Shown here: positions 46,091-53,545 of the stretch, piece by piece
Layout of the letters: the number at the start of each line of letters is the position of its first letter
Numbering within the stretch: position 1 is the stretch's first letter
Source: Pontiella agarivorans
Lineage (GTDB): Bacteria > Verrucomicrobiota > Kiritimatiellia > Kiritimatiellales > Pontiellaceae
Direction: 5' to 3'
DNA: 64,000 nt
Assembly: GCF_034531395.1 (NCBI RefSeq)
Contig: NZ_JARVCO010000010.1
Coordinates: 1,054,001-1,118,000 of the forward strand
Notes under the pieces: model-generated
Databases searched by the model: none
Told to the model about the DNA's origin: nothing
The model's input: the letters and a program-made list of their open reading frames with translations, nothing else
Program-made: the position numbers and the translations under genes

Positions 46091-46807
46091 TCATTCTGCG
46101 GCTTCTGTAAATCCGTGGCTTTTCAGAATCCTGCTGGCTTCGTCGGACTTCAGGAAATGAAGGAATTTTACGGCAGACTCTTTTTCCGATACAGCGGCGG
46201 CGGGATAGATGATCGGACTGTGGGATTCCGGGGGGAAGGTTCCAAGGATTGGAAGTCCCGCGGCCCTGGCATCGGTGGCATAGACGATGCCGGCGCTGAC
46301 CTCGCCGCGCTGGACATAGAGCAGGGCGGTGCGGACGCTGGACGCCTGCACGAAATGGGGTTTCCAGGCGCTGAACCAGCCCAGATGCTCCAGCGCCTCT
46401 TTGGCATACATGCCGGCCGGCACGCTCTTGAGCTCGCCGACCGCGACTTTGCCGGGAACGGTTCCGTCAAATTTGACGGACGCGCCGGGCGGGGCGGTCA
46501 GCACCAGCGTGTTGGCCGCCAGGTTGAAACGTGAGGCGGTCTGAATGGCCGCTTTCGCTTCCAGCCAGTCCATCCATTTGACGTTTGCCGATACAAAAAC
46601 ATCGGCCGGTGCGCCGGCTTCGATCTGTCGGGCAAGAGAGCCGGACGAGGCAAAGTTAAACCGCACAGTCTCGCCGCCGGCGTCTTTATAGGCGGCGGCG
46701 AGATCTTTCATGGCGTCGGTGGTGCTGGCGGCGGCGAATACCGAAAGTGCGGCTCGGGCCGATGTGCTAAGCAGTAGAATAAACAAAATCGTGGATAGAA
46801 ATTTCAT
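46091..46807 (-). CDS. modA: Molybdate-binding periplasmic protein
   Basis: A 238-aa protein starting at 46807, where a signal peptide (about 1-19) begins; the ten upstream codons are leader. The mature N-terminus L-S-V-F-A-A-A-S-T-T-D-A-M and N-F-A-S-S-G-S-L-A-R-Q-I-E are the oxyanion-binding Ser loops of ModA. Length is typical. It is preceded by a truncated paralogous start at 46837-46971. Confidence 0.93.
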   Translation of the reverse strand: MKFLSTILFILLLSTSARAALSVFAAASTTDAMKDLAAAYKDAGGETVRFNFASSGSLARQIEAGAPADVFVSANVKWMDWLEAKAAIQTASRFNLAANTLVLTAPPGASVKFDGTVPGKVAVGELKSVPAGMYAKEALEHLGWFSAWKPHFVQASSVRTALLYVQRGEVSAGIVYATDARAAGLPILGTFPPESHSPIIYPAAAVSEKESAVKFLHFLKSDEASRILKSHGFTEAAE

Positions 46808-46836
46808 GTTTGTAGGTTTCCGGTTCAAAATATACC

Positions 46837-46971
46837 TCAAATCAGCCGGTCAGGCTTATTAGTGCATGGAGTGTGCCACGGCGTCAGGCCGGCCGTTGCG
46901 AAAACAGAGAGCCTGGCCTGCGCCGCTGCAGCGGTGAGCAGGGAGGATAGGAGTATAAACCATAGGTTCAT
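46837..46971 (-). pseudogene. Truncated modA-like fragment (44 codons)
   Basis: This short frame encodes a signal peptide followed by R-L-S-V-F-A-T-A-G, matching the start of the neighbouring ModA (A-L-S-V-F-A-A-A-S), and then unrelated residues before a stop. It has a GAGGG ribosome-binding sequence and sits 10 bp after the DUF2490 gene and 29 bp before modA. It is best read as a remnant of a duplicated modA. A translated leader peptide for modA is an alternative. Confidence 0.55.
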
Positions 46972-46981
46972 CTGTATGCCC

Positions 46982-47629
46982 TCAGAATTTAAGTGTTGCG
47001 CCGATGCCCATATTATACGACTCCGTCCACTTGGAGGTGGAGTCCGTCCGGTTGAGCTGGTGCATGAGAAAGGCCTTCAGGAATAGGTTATCCAGAGGGG
47101 CATACAAAAAGCCGCCCTCAAACCGGTTGCAGTAAACGAGGTTGTCGGCCATGTCATAGATCGGTTCCCAGGCCCCGTAGGGATTCAGGCCTTTCCAGCC
47201 TTTGGAAAAACTGAGGGTGATCCGCGGCCAGAGGAGCGCCTGATCATCCCCGTCGGGCATATCCACATGCGCCAGCCGCATCCGGCTTTTCAGGCGGAGA
47301 AAGTCCAGCGGCAGGGTATTGGTGAGGTTGGCGTGGAGCATCGGCTTGGCGAACCAGTCGCCGTCTCGTTTCCGGGTGGTTATATACCGGTAGTTCCCGG
47401 TGAGGTTCCAGGCGTTGGAGAATTTCCATCCGACACCGACGTCGGTGTAGCGCCAATAGAAAAACCCATCGTTTTCTCTGTATCGGACCTGTTCCTTGAG
47501 GGAGAGGGAGAGTTTTTCAGTGAGTTTCCCTTTAAGGGTTCCTTCCAGCCAGACCGCATTTTCAGCGCTGTCCCAGGCGAGGGTCGACATAGCGGCACCC
47601 AGCAGTGCGGCCGTTAATCTTACTTTCAT
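46982..47629 (-). CDS. DUF2490-type outer-membrane protein
   Basis: A 215-aa protein with a signal peptide (about 1-18) and alternating beta-strand pattern; repeated aromatic strands (F-F-Y-W-R-Y-T-D-V-G-V-G-W-K-F and W-N-L-T-G-N-Y-R-Y) and the closing phenylalanine suggest a small barrel, as in DUF2490. The start at 47629 follows a GGAGA sequence. It lies upstream of the mod genes on the same strand, so it might help molybdate or metal cross the outer membrane; this is speculative. Confidence 0.68.
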   Translation of the reverse strand: MKVRLTAALLGAAMSTLAWDSAENAVWLEGTLKGKLTEKLSLSLKEQVRYRENDGFFYWRYTDVGVGWKFSNAWNLTGNYRYITTRKRDGDWFAKPMLHANLTNTLPLDFLRLKSRMRLAHVDMPDGDDQALLWPRITLSFSKGWKGLNPYGAWEPIYDMADNLVYCNRFEGGFLYAPLDNLFLKAFLMHQLNRTDSTSKWTESYNMGIGATLKF

Positions 47630-47732
47630 TTTTTCGGTCTCCGGCTGCGACACCTGTATGTCAGGAAGCGTAGACCTGTATTTGTTTTCTATCTGCCGCC
47701 GGTTTTCCGGTTGGCGTTTTTGTTCTTAAAAA

Positions 47733-48251
47733 TCAGGGCATTTGATGGATCGCCTTGCGTTCCATGAAACGGTCATCGGAGCGGTGTTTCGAGGCGATGT
47801 CCGCCTCCTTGTCTTCGAGCCAGCCGCTGATGGCATTCGGCCGGTTATCCACATTCCGGAAAAAGGGTTTGATGTCGATCAGCGGTGAACCGTCGAGCAT
47901 GTCAGCGCCTTCGAAGTAGAGCTTACTGCCTTCCACCTTTTTCACCTTCACGGTGGAGAGTCCGATGGCCGCCGGACGCGCGGGCGAGCGGGTGGCGAAA
48001 ACACCGTGTTCTTTTTTATCCATGAACGGCGTGATGGTCAGCTTGTAGTCCGGCTTCATTTTATGCAGGTGGAAGAGCAGCATGACATGCGAAAAGCCGT
48101 CGACGTCCTTCAGACCTTCTGCAAACTCGGGATAGAGTTCCACTACGCCTTCGTCCTCGCTGCCGACCGGTTGCACCGGAATATTGTCAGCGGTCGTATG
48201 CGGCGTACGGATGGTGCCGATTAAGGTGAGCTCTACGGTTTCTGTTTTCAT
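47733..48251 (-). CDS. TrmO-like tRNA methyltransferase (TsaA/VirR family)
   Basis: A 172-aa protein of the TsaA family. The E-G-V-V-E-L-Y-P-E-F-A-E-G-L-K-D-V-D-G-F-S-H motif and R-S-P-A-R-P-A-A-I-G-L-S-T-V are diagnostic. TrmO methylates N6 of t6A37 in tRNA using S-adenosylmethionine. Genes of this family are also often found inside molybdenum and nitrogenase loci, where another role is possible. It starts one base before the stop of the DUF2292 gene, so it is co-transcribed with the nifB group. Confidence 0.82.
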   Translation of the reverse strand: MKTETVELTLIGTIRTPHTTADNIPVQPVGSEDEGVVELYPEFAEGLKDVDGFSHVMLLFHLHKMKPDYKLTITPFMDKKEHGVFATRSPARPAAIGLSTVKVKKVEGSKLYFEGADMLDGSPLIDIKPFFRNVDNRPNAISGWLEDKEADIASKHRSDDRFMERKAIHQMP

Positions 48252-48440
48252 TTAAAAACGAATTTTTTCGGTTTTCTGAACCTGGACCACCTGGCCGTTG
48301 TGGACGGTGAGCGTGACTTCGCCATAGTCTAGGCTCTTTACATATTTTTTCACGGATTTAACCCAACGGCCGTCCTGCGTGCCGCAGTATGAGCCGTTGG
48401 ATTGATCATGATGATGACATTTACTCGAGTTCGAACTCAC
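48252..48440 (-). CDS. DUF2292-type small protein
   Basis: A 62-aa protein. The segment L-D-Y-G-E-V-T-L-T-V-H-N-G-Q-V-V-Q-V-Q-K-T-E-K-I-R is the DUF2292 signature. The GTG at 48440 with GGAG eight bases upstream is the best start, because no in-frame ATG lies near; it overlaps the ferredoxin gene by 20 bp. A His/Cys-rich N-terminus (K-C-H-H-H-D) is unusual. Function unknown; the family occurs next to nif and sulfur genes. Confidence 0.68.
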   Translation of the reverse strand: MSSNSSKCHHHDQSNGSYCGTQDGRWVKSVKKYVKSLDYGEVTLTVHNGQVVQVQKTEKIRF

Positions 48441-48729
48441 CGGTATCTTCTCCGTCTTCAATGGCATCGAGAATGGCGTCGAGTTTTTCTTCATCGAGCT
48501 CGCCGAACCATTTTCCCTGCGGATACATGACCATAACCGGTCCCTTATCGCAGACTTTCAGGCAGCCGCATCCGGAGACCTGGGCGTCGAGCCCGCGGTC
48601 GAGAATTTCAGTGTCGAGATAGGAAAGCAGTTCTCCGGCTCCTTTGGTGTTGCAGACGCCTTTGGCTTCGCCCGCGACGCGGTAGGAGTTACAGATAAAG
48701 AAGTGCATTTCCGGTTTTGCTATAGGCAT
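48421..48729 (-). CDS. Thioredoxin-like [2Fe-2S] ferredoxin
   Basis: A 102-aa protein with the pattern of Clostridium pasteurianum-type [2Fe-2S] ferredoxins: Cys13 (F-F-I-C-N-S), Cys26 (G-V-C-N-T-K-G) and Cys54-x-Cys56 (G-C-G-C-L-K-V-C) followed by G-P-V-M-V-M-Y-P. Members of this family are commonly encoded in nif clusters and interact with nitrogenase components. The gene lies about 110 bp after nifB on the same strand. Confidence 0.85.
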   Translation of the reverse strand: MPIAKPEMHFFICNSYRVAGEAKGVCNTKGAGELLSYLDTEILDRGLDAQVSGCGCLKVCDKGPVMVMYPQGKWFGELDEEKLDAILDAIEDGEDTGEFELE

Positions 48730-48756
48730 AATTTTCCCCTGGTTAGTTACTTATAT

Positions 48757-48838
48757 TCAATGCAAAGACACGAAGGTCGCCAAGTTACGCAAAGCAGCTT
48801 TGCGAGGCTTTGTGTTCTCTGCGCCTTGGCGTTTTAAT
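48757..48838. repeat. Nested palindrome of the ACGCAAAG type after nifB
   Basis: The perfect inner palindrome CGCAAAGC-A-GCTTTGCG (48790-48806) lies within outer arms CGCCAAG/CTTGGCG. The minus strand reads as runs of AACGC-CAAGGCGCAGAG-like text, a style of dispersed repeat seen in many bacteria. Similar copies lie at 56758 and 57349. It may act as a terminator or processing site between nifB and the ferredoxin gene. Confidence 0.6.
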
Positions 48839-48841
48839 TTC

Positions 48842-50101
48842 TCAGCCGCAACCGGCCCCCGAGCCGGTGCATTTTTCTCCGCATTTGGTTTTCCGGAGGG
48901 GCGAACGGACCTCTTCGCCGGCATAAATCCGGCGAAGCGTTTCATCGATCAGCCCCTCCATCACCACCACTTTGAGTCCGGCCTGACGGAGAAAGGCCGT
49001 TGGTTTGGGTCCCACCCCTGAGACGAGGATTGCACGGCAATCGCTCAAATTCTTTGCCAGATCCATCCAGCGTTCCGAACCGCTGCCGGCATCCGGCGTG
49101 GCACGGGTTTCCAGACATTGGAAGAGGCCGTCTTTTTCGCCGAAGATACTCAGTTCGGCCGCTTCGCCCAGATGTTCGTTCACCAGTACGCCCTCGCGGG
49201 TGGCGACGGCCACGTAGGGGCGCTCTTCGTCCGGATTGATCGGCGCGTTGGCGGCTTGTTCCAGTTTTTTGAGCGTATCCTGCGTGGTGCCTTCAGCGAG
49301 CAGGCCGCAGGCATCGGCGCGGCAGCGCTGGCAGTGCGTCATCTGCGGCATATATGTTCCGGCAATATCGCGCGCTTCGTGGATCATGGCCGGGGTCGGT
49401 TCGTCGAGATTTTCGAACATGGTTCCTTCCACCGGGCACATCGGAATAATGTTATGCAGGTCGGCACCTTCGGATTTGGCGAAGGCCGCAACGGCGTCGA
49501 TATGATGATCGTTCACCCCCGGAATCAGGATGGTGTTGATCTTCAGGGTCAGGCCGTGGGCCTTGATGGTTTTCATGGCCTGAATCTGACGCTCGAGCAG
49601 CAGTTCGGCGGCGGCAAGACCGCGCAACGGTTTTTTATGATCGCGCACCCAGCTGTAAACATCAGCACCGATCTCCGGATCAATGGCATTCATGGTGATG
49701 GTGATGTGGCTCACTTTGAGTTCGGCCAGTTCGGCAATGTAGGGGCCGACGCCCAGGCCGTTGGTGGAGACGCAGAGCAGCATGTCGGGATGGCGTTTAC
49801 GGATCAGCCGCAGCGTTTCCATCGTCTGTTCCGGATTGGCAAAGGGATCGCCGGGGCCTGCAATGCCTACGACCGAAATCGGTTTGCCGGATTCCACCAG
49901 ATCGTTGACGTAGTAGAGCGCCTGGCCGGGGGAGAGGACGTTGGAGGTTACGCCGGGGCGGGATTCGTTGACGCAATCGTATTTACGGTTGCAGTAGCCG
50001 CACTGGATGTTGCACTTCGGCGCGACCGGCAGGTGGACGCGACCGTATTTGCCTTTGACATCGGGGTTAAAGCACGGGTGTTTGGTGAAGTCGAGAGGCA
50101 T
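48842..50101 (-). CDS. nifB: FeMo-cofactor biosynthesis radical SAM protein NifB with NifX-like tail
   Basis: A 419-aa enzyme making the 8Fe-9S-C core (NifB-co). The radical SAM motif is Cys30-x3-Cys34-x2-Cys37, and N-E-S-R-P-G-V-T-S follows. After the TIM barrel (to about 290) a NifX/NafY-type cofactor-binding domain (about 305-400) is fused, then a Cys-rich tail. The start at 50101 follows AGGAG. It lies 140 bp after nifN across a large inverted repeat, so it may be in the same transcript with processing. Confidence 0.95.
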   Translation of the reverse strand: MPLDFTKHPCFNPDVKGKYGRVHLPVAPKCNIQCGYCNRKYDCVNESRPGVTSNVLSPGQALYYVNDLVESGKPISVVGIAGPGDPFANPEQTMETLRLIRKRHPDMLLCVSTNGLGVGPYIAELAELKVSHITITMNAIDPEIGADVYSWVRDHKKPLRGLAAAELLLERQIQAMKTIKAHGLTLKINTILIPGVNDHHIDAVAAFAKSEGADLHNIIPMCPVEGTMFENLDEPTPAMIHEARDIAGTYMPQMTHCQRCRADACGLLAEGTTQDTLKKLEQAANAPINPDEERPYVAVATREGVLVNEHLGEAAELSIFGEKDGLFQCLETRATPDAGSGSERWMDLAKNLSDCRAILVSGVGPKPTAFLRQAGLKVVVMEGLIDETLRRIYAGEEVRSPLRKTKCGEKCTGSGAGCG

Positions 50102-50124
50102 GGCTAGCTCCTGGTTTGAGTTGA

Positions 50125-50236
50125 GGGACTGGGCACTAGGCAAAAGGCACTAGTGAAGTCCTGTGGTTCACGTATCTGAGCGGGTATGTTCATGTAAAAG
50201 TATTCCCTAATGCCTAGTTTCCTAGTGCCTGGTCCC
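50125..50236. repeat. Long inverted repeat between nifN and nifB
   Basis: A 16-bp arm at 50125-50140 pairs with 50221-50236, with only two G-T-type wobbles. The loop holds further GGCACTAG and CCTAATGCC pieces that pair less well. The whole nifN-nifB gap can fold in RNA. No T-run follows, so mRNA stabilisation or processing is more likely than termination. Confidence 0.6.
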
Positions 50237-50240
50237 TTAG

Positions 50241-50269
50241 CTCAGATGTAGGTGTAGCCTACATCTGAG
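50241..50269 (-). repeat. Perfect 12-bp hairpin across the nifN stop codon
   Basis: CTCAGATGTAGG (50241-50252) and CCTACATCTGAG (50258-50269) form an uninterrupted 12-bp stem with a 5-base loop. It encodes the last codons of nifN and includes the stop. The adjacent inverted repeat at 50125-50236 makes a second fold directly downstream. Confidence 0.75.
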
Positions 50270-51780
50270 TTCTCTTGTTTCATTTCCATAAGTTTGTCGA
50301 CAATGGTGTCGAACAGCTGCTGGGCGCCCCGGTATCCCAGGTGGAGGGTACGAGGCCCGCTGATCCGGTCGTGGATAGGAAATCCGAAACGGATCAGCGG
50401 GATGCCGGTTTTGCGGCTGAGGCTGAAGCCCTTACTGTTGCCGATGAGCAGGTCGGGTTTCAGATTGAAAGCGGCGATCTCGATTTCGGCAAAGTCGATG
50501 CCTTCGAGGATCGGGGTTTCCGGGGCGAGTTCCGGGGCAGCTTCGCGTATGCATTGGTCGAGCTTACCGCTCTTGCCGCCGGAGGCGCAGAGGACGGGCT
50601 TGAGGCCGATCTCGCAGCAGAAGGCGGTCATGCCGACGACGAAATCCTCTTCGCCGTAGATGACGACCTCTTTGCCGAAGGTGTATTTGTGGCCGTCGAC
50701 ATAGCAGTCGATCAGTCGCCCGCGTTCAGCGTCGTGTTTGGCGGGCAGCGGCCGGCCGGTAATCTGCTCGAGTACGTTGCAGAATTTGTCGGTCTGGCGG
50801 ATGCCGATGGGCAGGCCTACGCGGAAGACGGCCGTGGAAAATTTTTCGTCGAGCAGCGATGCCGCAGACTGTTTGTCGGCGATGGTCGAGGCCAGTTCAA
50901 TCACGGCTGAGGCGCGGCCGAGTTTGGCGATTTCGCGGGCCGGAGTACCGCCGGCCGGAATTTTGTGGTAGTCGCCCCAGACCGGGCCGTCGAGCGGGTC
51001 GGAATAATCGGGAACAATTGAAAAATCCATTTCGAAATCCTCCATCAGTTCCCGCAGGTGACGCAGGTCGGCCGGGGAAACCATGCCGGGGAAAATGCCG
51101 ATAAATTTTTCGTTCGGTCCGTCCACGGCGAGCTGATCGACGATGGCGCGGACGGCCCACTGATAGCCGTCGGCGTGCGAGCCGGAATAGCTCGGGGTGG
51201 AAACGCGCAGAATGTGCGGCGGATCGACTATTTTACGGTCGGCGGAAAGATACTCTTTCACATACATGTTCACATCGTCGCCGATGGTTTCCGCCAGGCA
51301 GGTGGTGGCAATGCCGATCACTTCGGGTTTATAGCCTTCAATCACGTGGGTCAGGCCGTCGAAAAGGTTCCGGCGCCCGCCGAAAACCACGCTCTCTTCG
51401 CCGAAGCTCGACGAGGCAATATCCATCGGTTCGCGGAAATGGCTGATCATGTAGCGGCGGATATAGGTGGCGCAGCCTTGCGAACCGTGGAGGAAGGGGA
51501 GGCAGCCTTCGATTCCACGGAACGCAAGGCAGGCGCCGAGAGGAGCACACAGTTTGCAGGCATTGCGCGTTGCCGTAAAATTTTCGCCGGTAAGTTTTTT
51601 ACCACCCGCTTCGCTGGAGGACACCGAGTGCACGGAGGTACTGTCTCTGTGTTCCTCCGTGCTCTCTGTGGTGAAATTCCCGCCGCTGGGACCGCAGCCG
51701 CATTTGGCTTTATCATCCGCTGTGCAGGCATGGGCCGCATCGTCGACCGGAGCACAGGTTTTTCCGCAGTTGCAGCTCAT
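50242..51780 (-). CDS. nifN: Nitrogenase FeMo-cofactor scaffold protein NifN with repeat insertion
   Basis: A 512-aa subunit of the NifEN scaffold, where NifB-co matures to FeMo-co. The core starts at about residue 75: N-A-C-K-L-C-A-P-L-G-A, H-G-S-Q-G-C and T-T-C-L-A-E-T-I-G-D-D-V are conserved. Two additions precede it: a Cys-rich start (Cys3, 5, 9, 19, 27, 29) and residues about 36-62 encoded by an in-frame palindromic element (51599-51674). The ATG overlaps the stop of the small ORF upstream (ATGA). A perfect hairpin covers the stop codon. Confidence 0.95.
   Translation of the reverse strand: MSCNCGKTCAPVDDAAHACTADDKAKCGCGPSGGNFTTESTEEHRDSTSVHSVSSSEAGGKKLTGENFTATRNACKLCAPLGACLAFRGIEGCLPFLHGSQGCATYIRRYMISHFREPMDIASSSFGEESVVFGGRRNLFDGLTHVIEGYKPEVIGIATTCLAETIGDDVNMYVKEYLSADRKIVDPPHILRVSTPSYSGSHADGYQWAVRAIVDQLAVDGPNEKFIGIFPGMVSPADLRHLRELMEDFEMDFSIVPDYSDPLDGPVWGDYHKIPAGGTPAREIAKLGRASAVIELASTIADKQSAASLLDEKFSTAVFRVGLPIGIRQTDKFCNVLEQITGRPLPAKHDAERGRLIDCYVDGHKYTFGKEVVIYGEEDFVVGMTAFCCEIGLKPVLCASGGKSGKLDQCIREAAPELAPETPILEGIDFAEIEIAAFNLKPDLLIGNSKGFSLSRKTGIPLIRFGFPIHDRISGPRTLHLGYRGAQQLFDTIVDKLMEMKQENSDVGYTYI
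51599..51674. repeat. Palindromic element inserted in frame in nifN
   Basis: A 76-bp element with ends TTACCAC and GTGGTGA, sharing its first 22 bp exactly with 17321-17342 in the SNF2 gene. Translated on the minus strand it gives F-T-T-E-S-T-E-E-H-R plus a Ser-rich run ending E-A-G-G-K-K. It sits just before the conserved NifN core, so it probably lies in a flexible linker. Confidence 0.75.
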
Positions 51781-51920
51781 TTACCGGATCCTTTTTTGTC
51801 TGCGAAGAGGTTGAGCTTACGCAGGTTCTTCTTCGGAGGAAGATTTCTGTCCAGGTCATGAATGCCCATGGCCGTTAAGATTTCATTGATCGAGGTATCG
51901 TATTTTTTCGTGGTCTTCAT
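51777..51920 (-). CDS. Small nif-cluster ORF between nifE and nifN (47 aa)
   Basis: A 47-codon frame in the nifE-nifN gap: basic, with K-Y-D-T-S-I-N-E-I-L near the start and L-P-P-K-K-N-L-R-K-L-N-L-F in the second half. It has an AAGAGAG ribosome-binding sequence, begins 20 bp after nifE and its TGA overlaps the nifN ATG by ATGA. This spacing strongly suggests a real, translationally coupled gene. I do not recognise the family; a role in NifEN assembly is possible. Confidence 0.7.
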   Translation of the reverse strand: MKTTKKYDTSINEILTAMGIHDLDRNLPPKKNLRKLNLFADKKGSGK

Positions 51921-51940
51921 CTTCGTGCTCTCTTTTCCGT

Positions 51941-53299
51941 TTAGGTTCTTTTTCCTGCACGGCGCGGTGCGAACTGCCAGACGGGGCTCATGACGGAGGA
52001 GTGAACTTCTTTGGCAAAGTTGAGCATGCCGATGAAGCCGGCGAGCGCTTCCTTGCGTTCGTGGTTGTGGTCGCAGAAGCCGACGCCGATCTTGTAGGCG
52101 ATGGGACGTTCTTTGACGCCGCCGATGAAGAGGTCGACATCTTTTTCCTTCACATACTTTGCCAGCTCGAGCGGGTTGGTGTCGTCGAGGATTACGGTGC
52201 CCGGATCGCAGAGTTCCGTCAGCAGTTTATAGTCATCCACCGACCCGGTCTGCGAGCCGGCCACCACCACATCCATGCCGAGCGTGCGCAGCGAGCGAAC
52301 CAGCGAAAAGACCTTGAAAGCGCCGCCGGTGTAGACCGCGGCCTTTTTCCCTGTAAGATCTTTCCGGTAGGGCGCGAGCTGCGGCATCAGCTTGGCCACT
52401 TCTTCTTTAATCACGCGCTGTGCGCCCATACGCATTTCATCGTCATCAAAAAAATCGGCCACGTCATAGAGCGCCTTCGACATATCTTCGATGCCGAAGT
52501 AGGAGGCGCGCATCATGGGGGTGCCGTATTCTGTTTCGAGCATCTTTGCCAGATTGCTGACGGAACCGGAGCACTGCACAATATTGAGATGGGCGCGCCC
52601 GGCCTTGCGGATTTCATCGACCCGTCCATCGCCCGAAACCGTGGAAACCACTTTGACGCCCATACGTTCGTAGTAGTCCTTAATAATCCAGATTTCACCG
52701 GCCAGATTGAAGTCGCCGAGAATGTTGATCGACTTCGGGACTTTCTGTGCGTCGGGGTCGTCTTCGCCGACAATTTTAAACAGGGCATCGCAGGCCGCTT
52801 TGTAGCCTTCTTTTTTCGAGCCCTTGAAGCCTTCGGAATCAACCGGGATCACGGGGATACCTTTTTCGTTCTGCACCTTTTTGCAGATCGCGTCCACGTC
52901 GTCGCCGATTACGCCGATGATGCAGGTGGAATAGATAAACGCCGCGCTCGGTTTGTATTCATCGATCAGTTCGCTGATGGCATTATAAAGTTTGCCTTCG
53001 CCGCCGTAGATGACGTCCTTTTCCTGCATGTCGGTGGAAAAGCTCAGGCGGTGCAGCTCGGGACCGGAAGAAAGGGCACCGCGGATATCCCAGGTGTAGG
53101 ACGCGCAGCCGATCGGCCCGTGCACGATATGGATCGCATCGGCGATCGGGTAGAGCACCACACGGGATCCGCAGAAACTGCAGGAGCGCTGGCTGACGGA
53201 GCCAGCAAGACTCTGCTTTTCCGCCTCCATGGCAAATTCGCCGCCTTCATGCACCTGGGCTTTGCGCTTTTCCAACAGATTGATTTTTTCTTCAGCCAT
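51941..53299 (-). CDS. nifE: Nitrogenase FeMo-cofactor scaffold protein NifE
   Basis: A 452-aa subunit of NifEN. Cluster-binding cysteines: Cys40 and Cys43 (R-S-C-S-F-C-G), Cys65 (G-P-I-G-C-A-S-Y-T-W-D), and the Cys of S-T-C-I-I-G-V-I-G-D-D. W-D-I-R-G is typical of NifE rather than NifD. It is the first gene of the second nif unit, with a sigma-54 promoter 31 bp upstream (53330-53345) and a TTCCA-N5-TGGAA palindrome (53307-53321) between promoter and start codon. Confidence 0.95.
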   Translation of the reverse strand: MAEEKINLLEKRKAQVHEGGEFAMEAEKQSLAGSVSQRSCSFCGSRVVLYPIADAIHIVHGPIGCASYTWDIRGALSSGPELHRLSFSTDMQEKDVIYGGEGKLYNAISELIDEYKPSAAFIYSTCIIGVIGDDVDAICKKVQNEKGIPVIPVDSEGFKGSKKEGYKAACDALFKIVGEDDPDAQKVPKSINILGDFNLAGEIWIIKDYYERMGVKVVSTVSGDGRVDEIRKAGRAHLNIVQCSGSVSNLAKMLETEYGTPMMRASYFGIEDMSKALYDVADFFDDDEMRMGAQRVIKEEVAKLMPQLAPYRKDLTGKKAAVYTGGAFKVFSLVRSLRTLGMDVVVAGSQTGSVDDYKLLTELCDPGTVILDDTNPLELAKYVKEKDVDLFIGGVKERPIAYKIGVGFCDHNHERKEALAGFIGMLNFAKEVHSSVMSPVWQFAPRRAGKRT

Positions 53300-53329
53300 T
53301 TTGGTTTTCCAATTGTTGGAAGCCCTTAT

Positions 53330-53345
53330 TGCAACAGGTGTGCCA
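53330..53345 (-). promoter_or_regulatory. Sigma-54 (RpoN) promoter of nifE
   Basis: On the minus strand TGGCACACCTGTTGCA matches the -24/-12 consensus TGGCAC-N5-TTGCA exactly. The identical 16 bp precede nifH. Transcription should start near 53320 and needs an enhancer-binding activator such as NifA. Confidence 0.93.
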
Positions 53346-53370
53346 TTGTACCGTGTTGGGCGCGGATCGG

Positions 53371-53545
53371 AGTTGTAAGTCCTTGCTAATTAGTGTTTAG
53401 TAAAATGTTTGATGAGGAAGGGGGTGACGGGGAAGGGGAGCGTGATTACGGAAATATTTTTCCGGCACGTCCAGCCCTTGGAAGCCTCGCTCTTCCAACC
53501 CTTGGAAAACAAAGGGGTTAAACCGAATTCCGACATTTTTTTCCA
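53371..53545. promoter_or_regulatory. Conserved upstream activating region of nifE
   Basis: Four blocks match the nifH upstream region in order and spacing: AGTTGTAA (53371), a G-rich tract (about 53418-53439), the dyad CGGAAA-TATT-TTTCCG (53449-53464), CAACCCTTGGAAAA (53496) and CCGACATTTTTTTCC (53530-53544). Offsets from the promoter agree within one base. These are candidate activator or IHF sites; no TGT-N10-ACA NifA site is seen. Confidence 0.7.
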
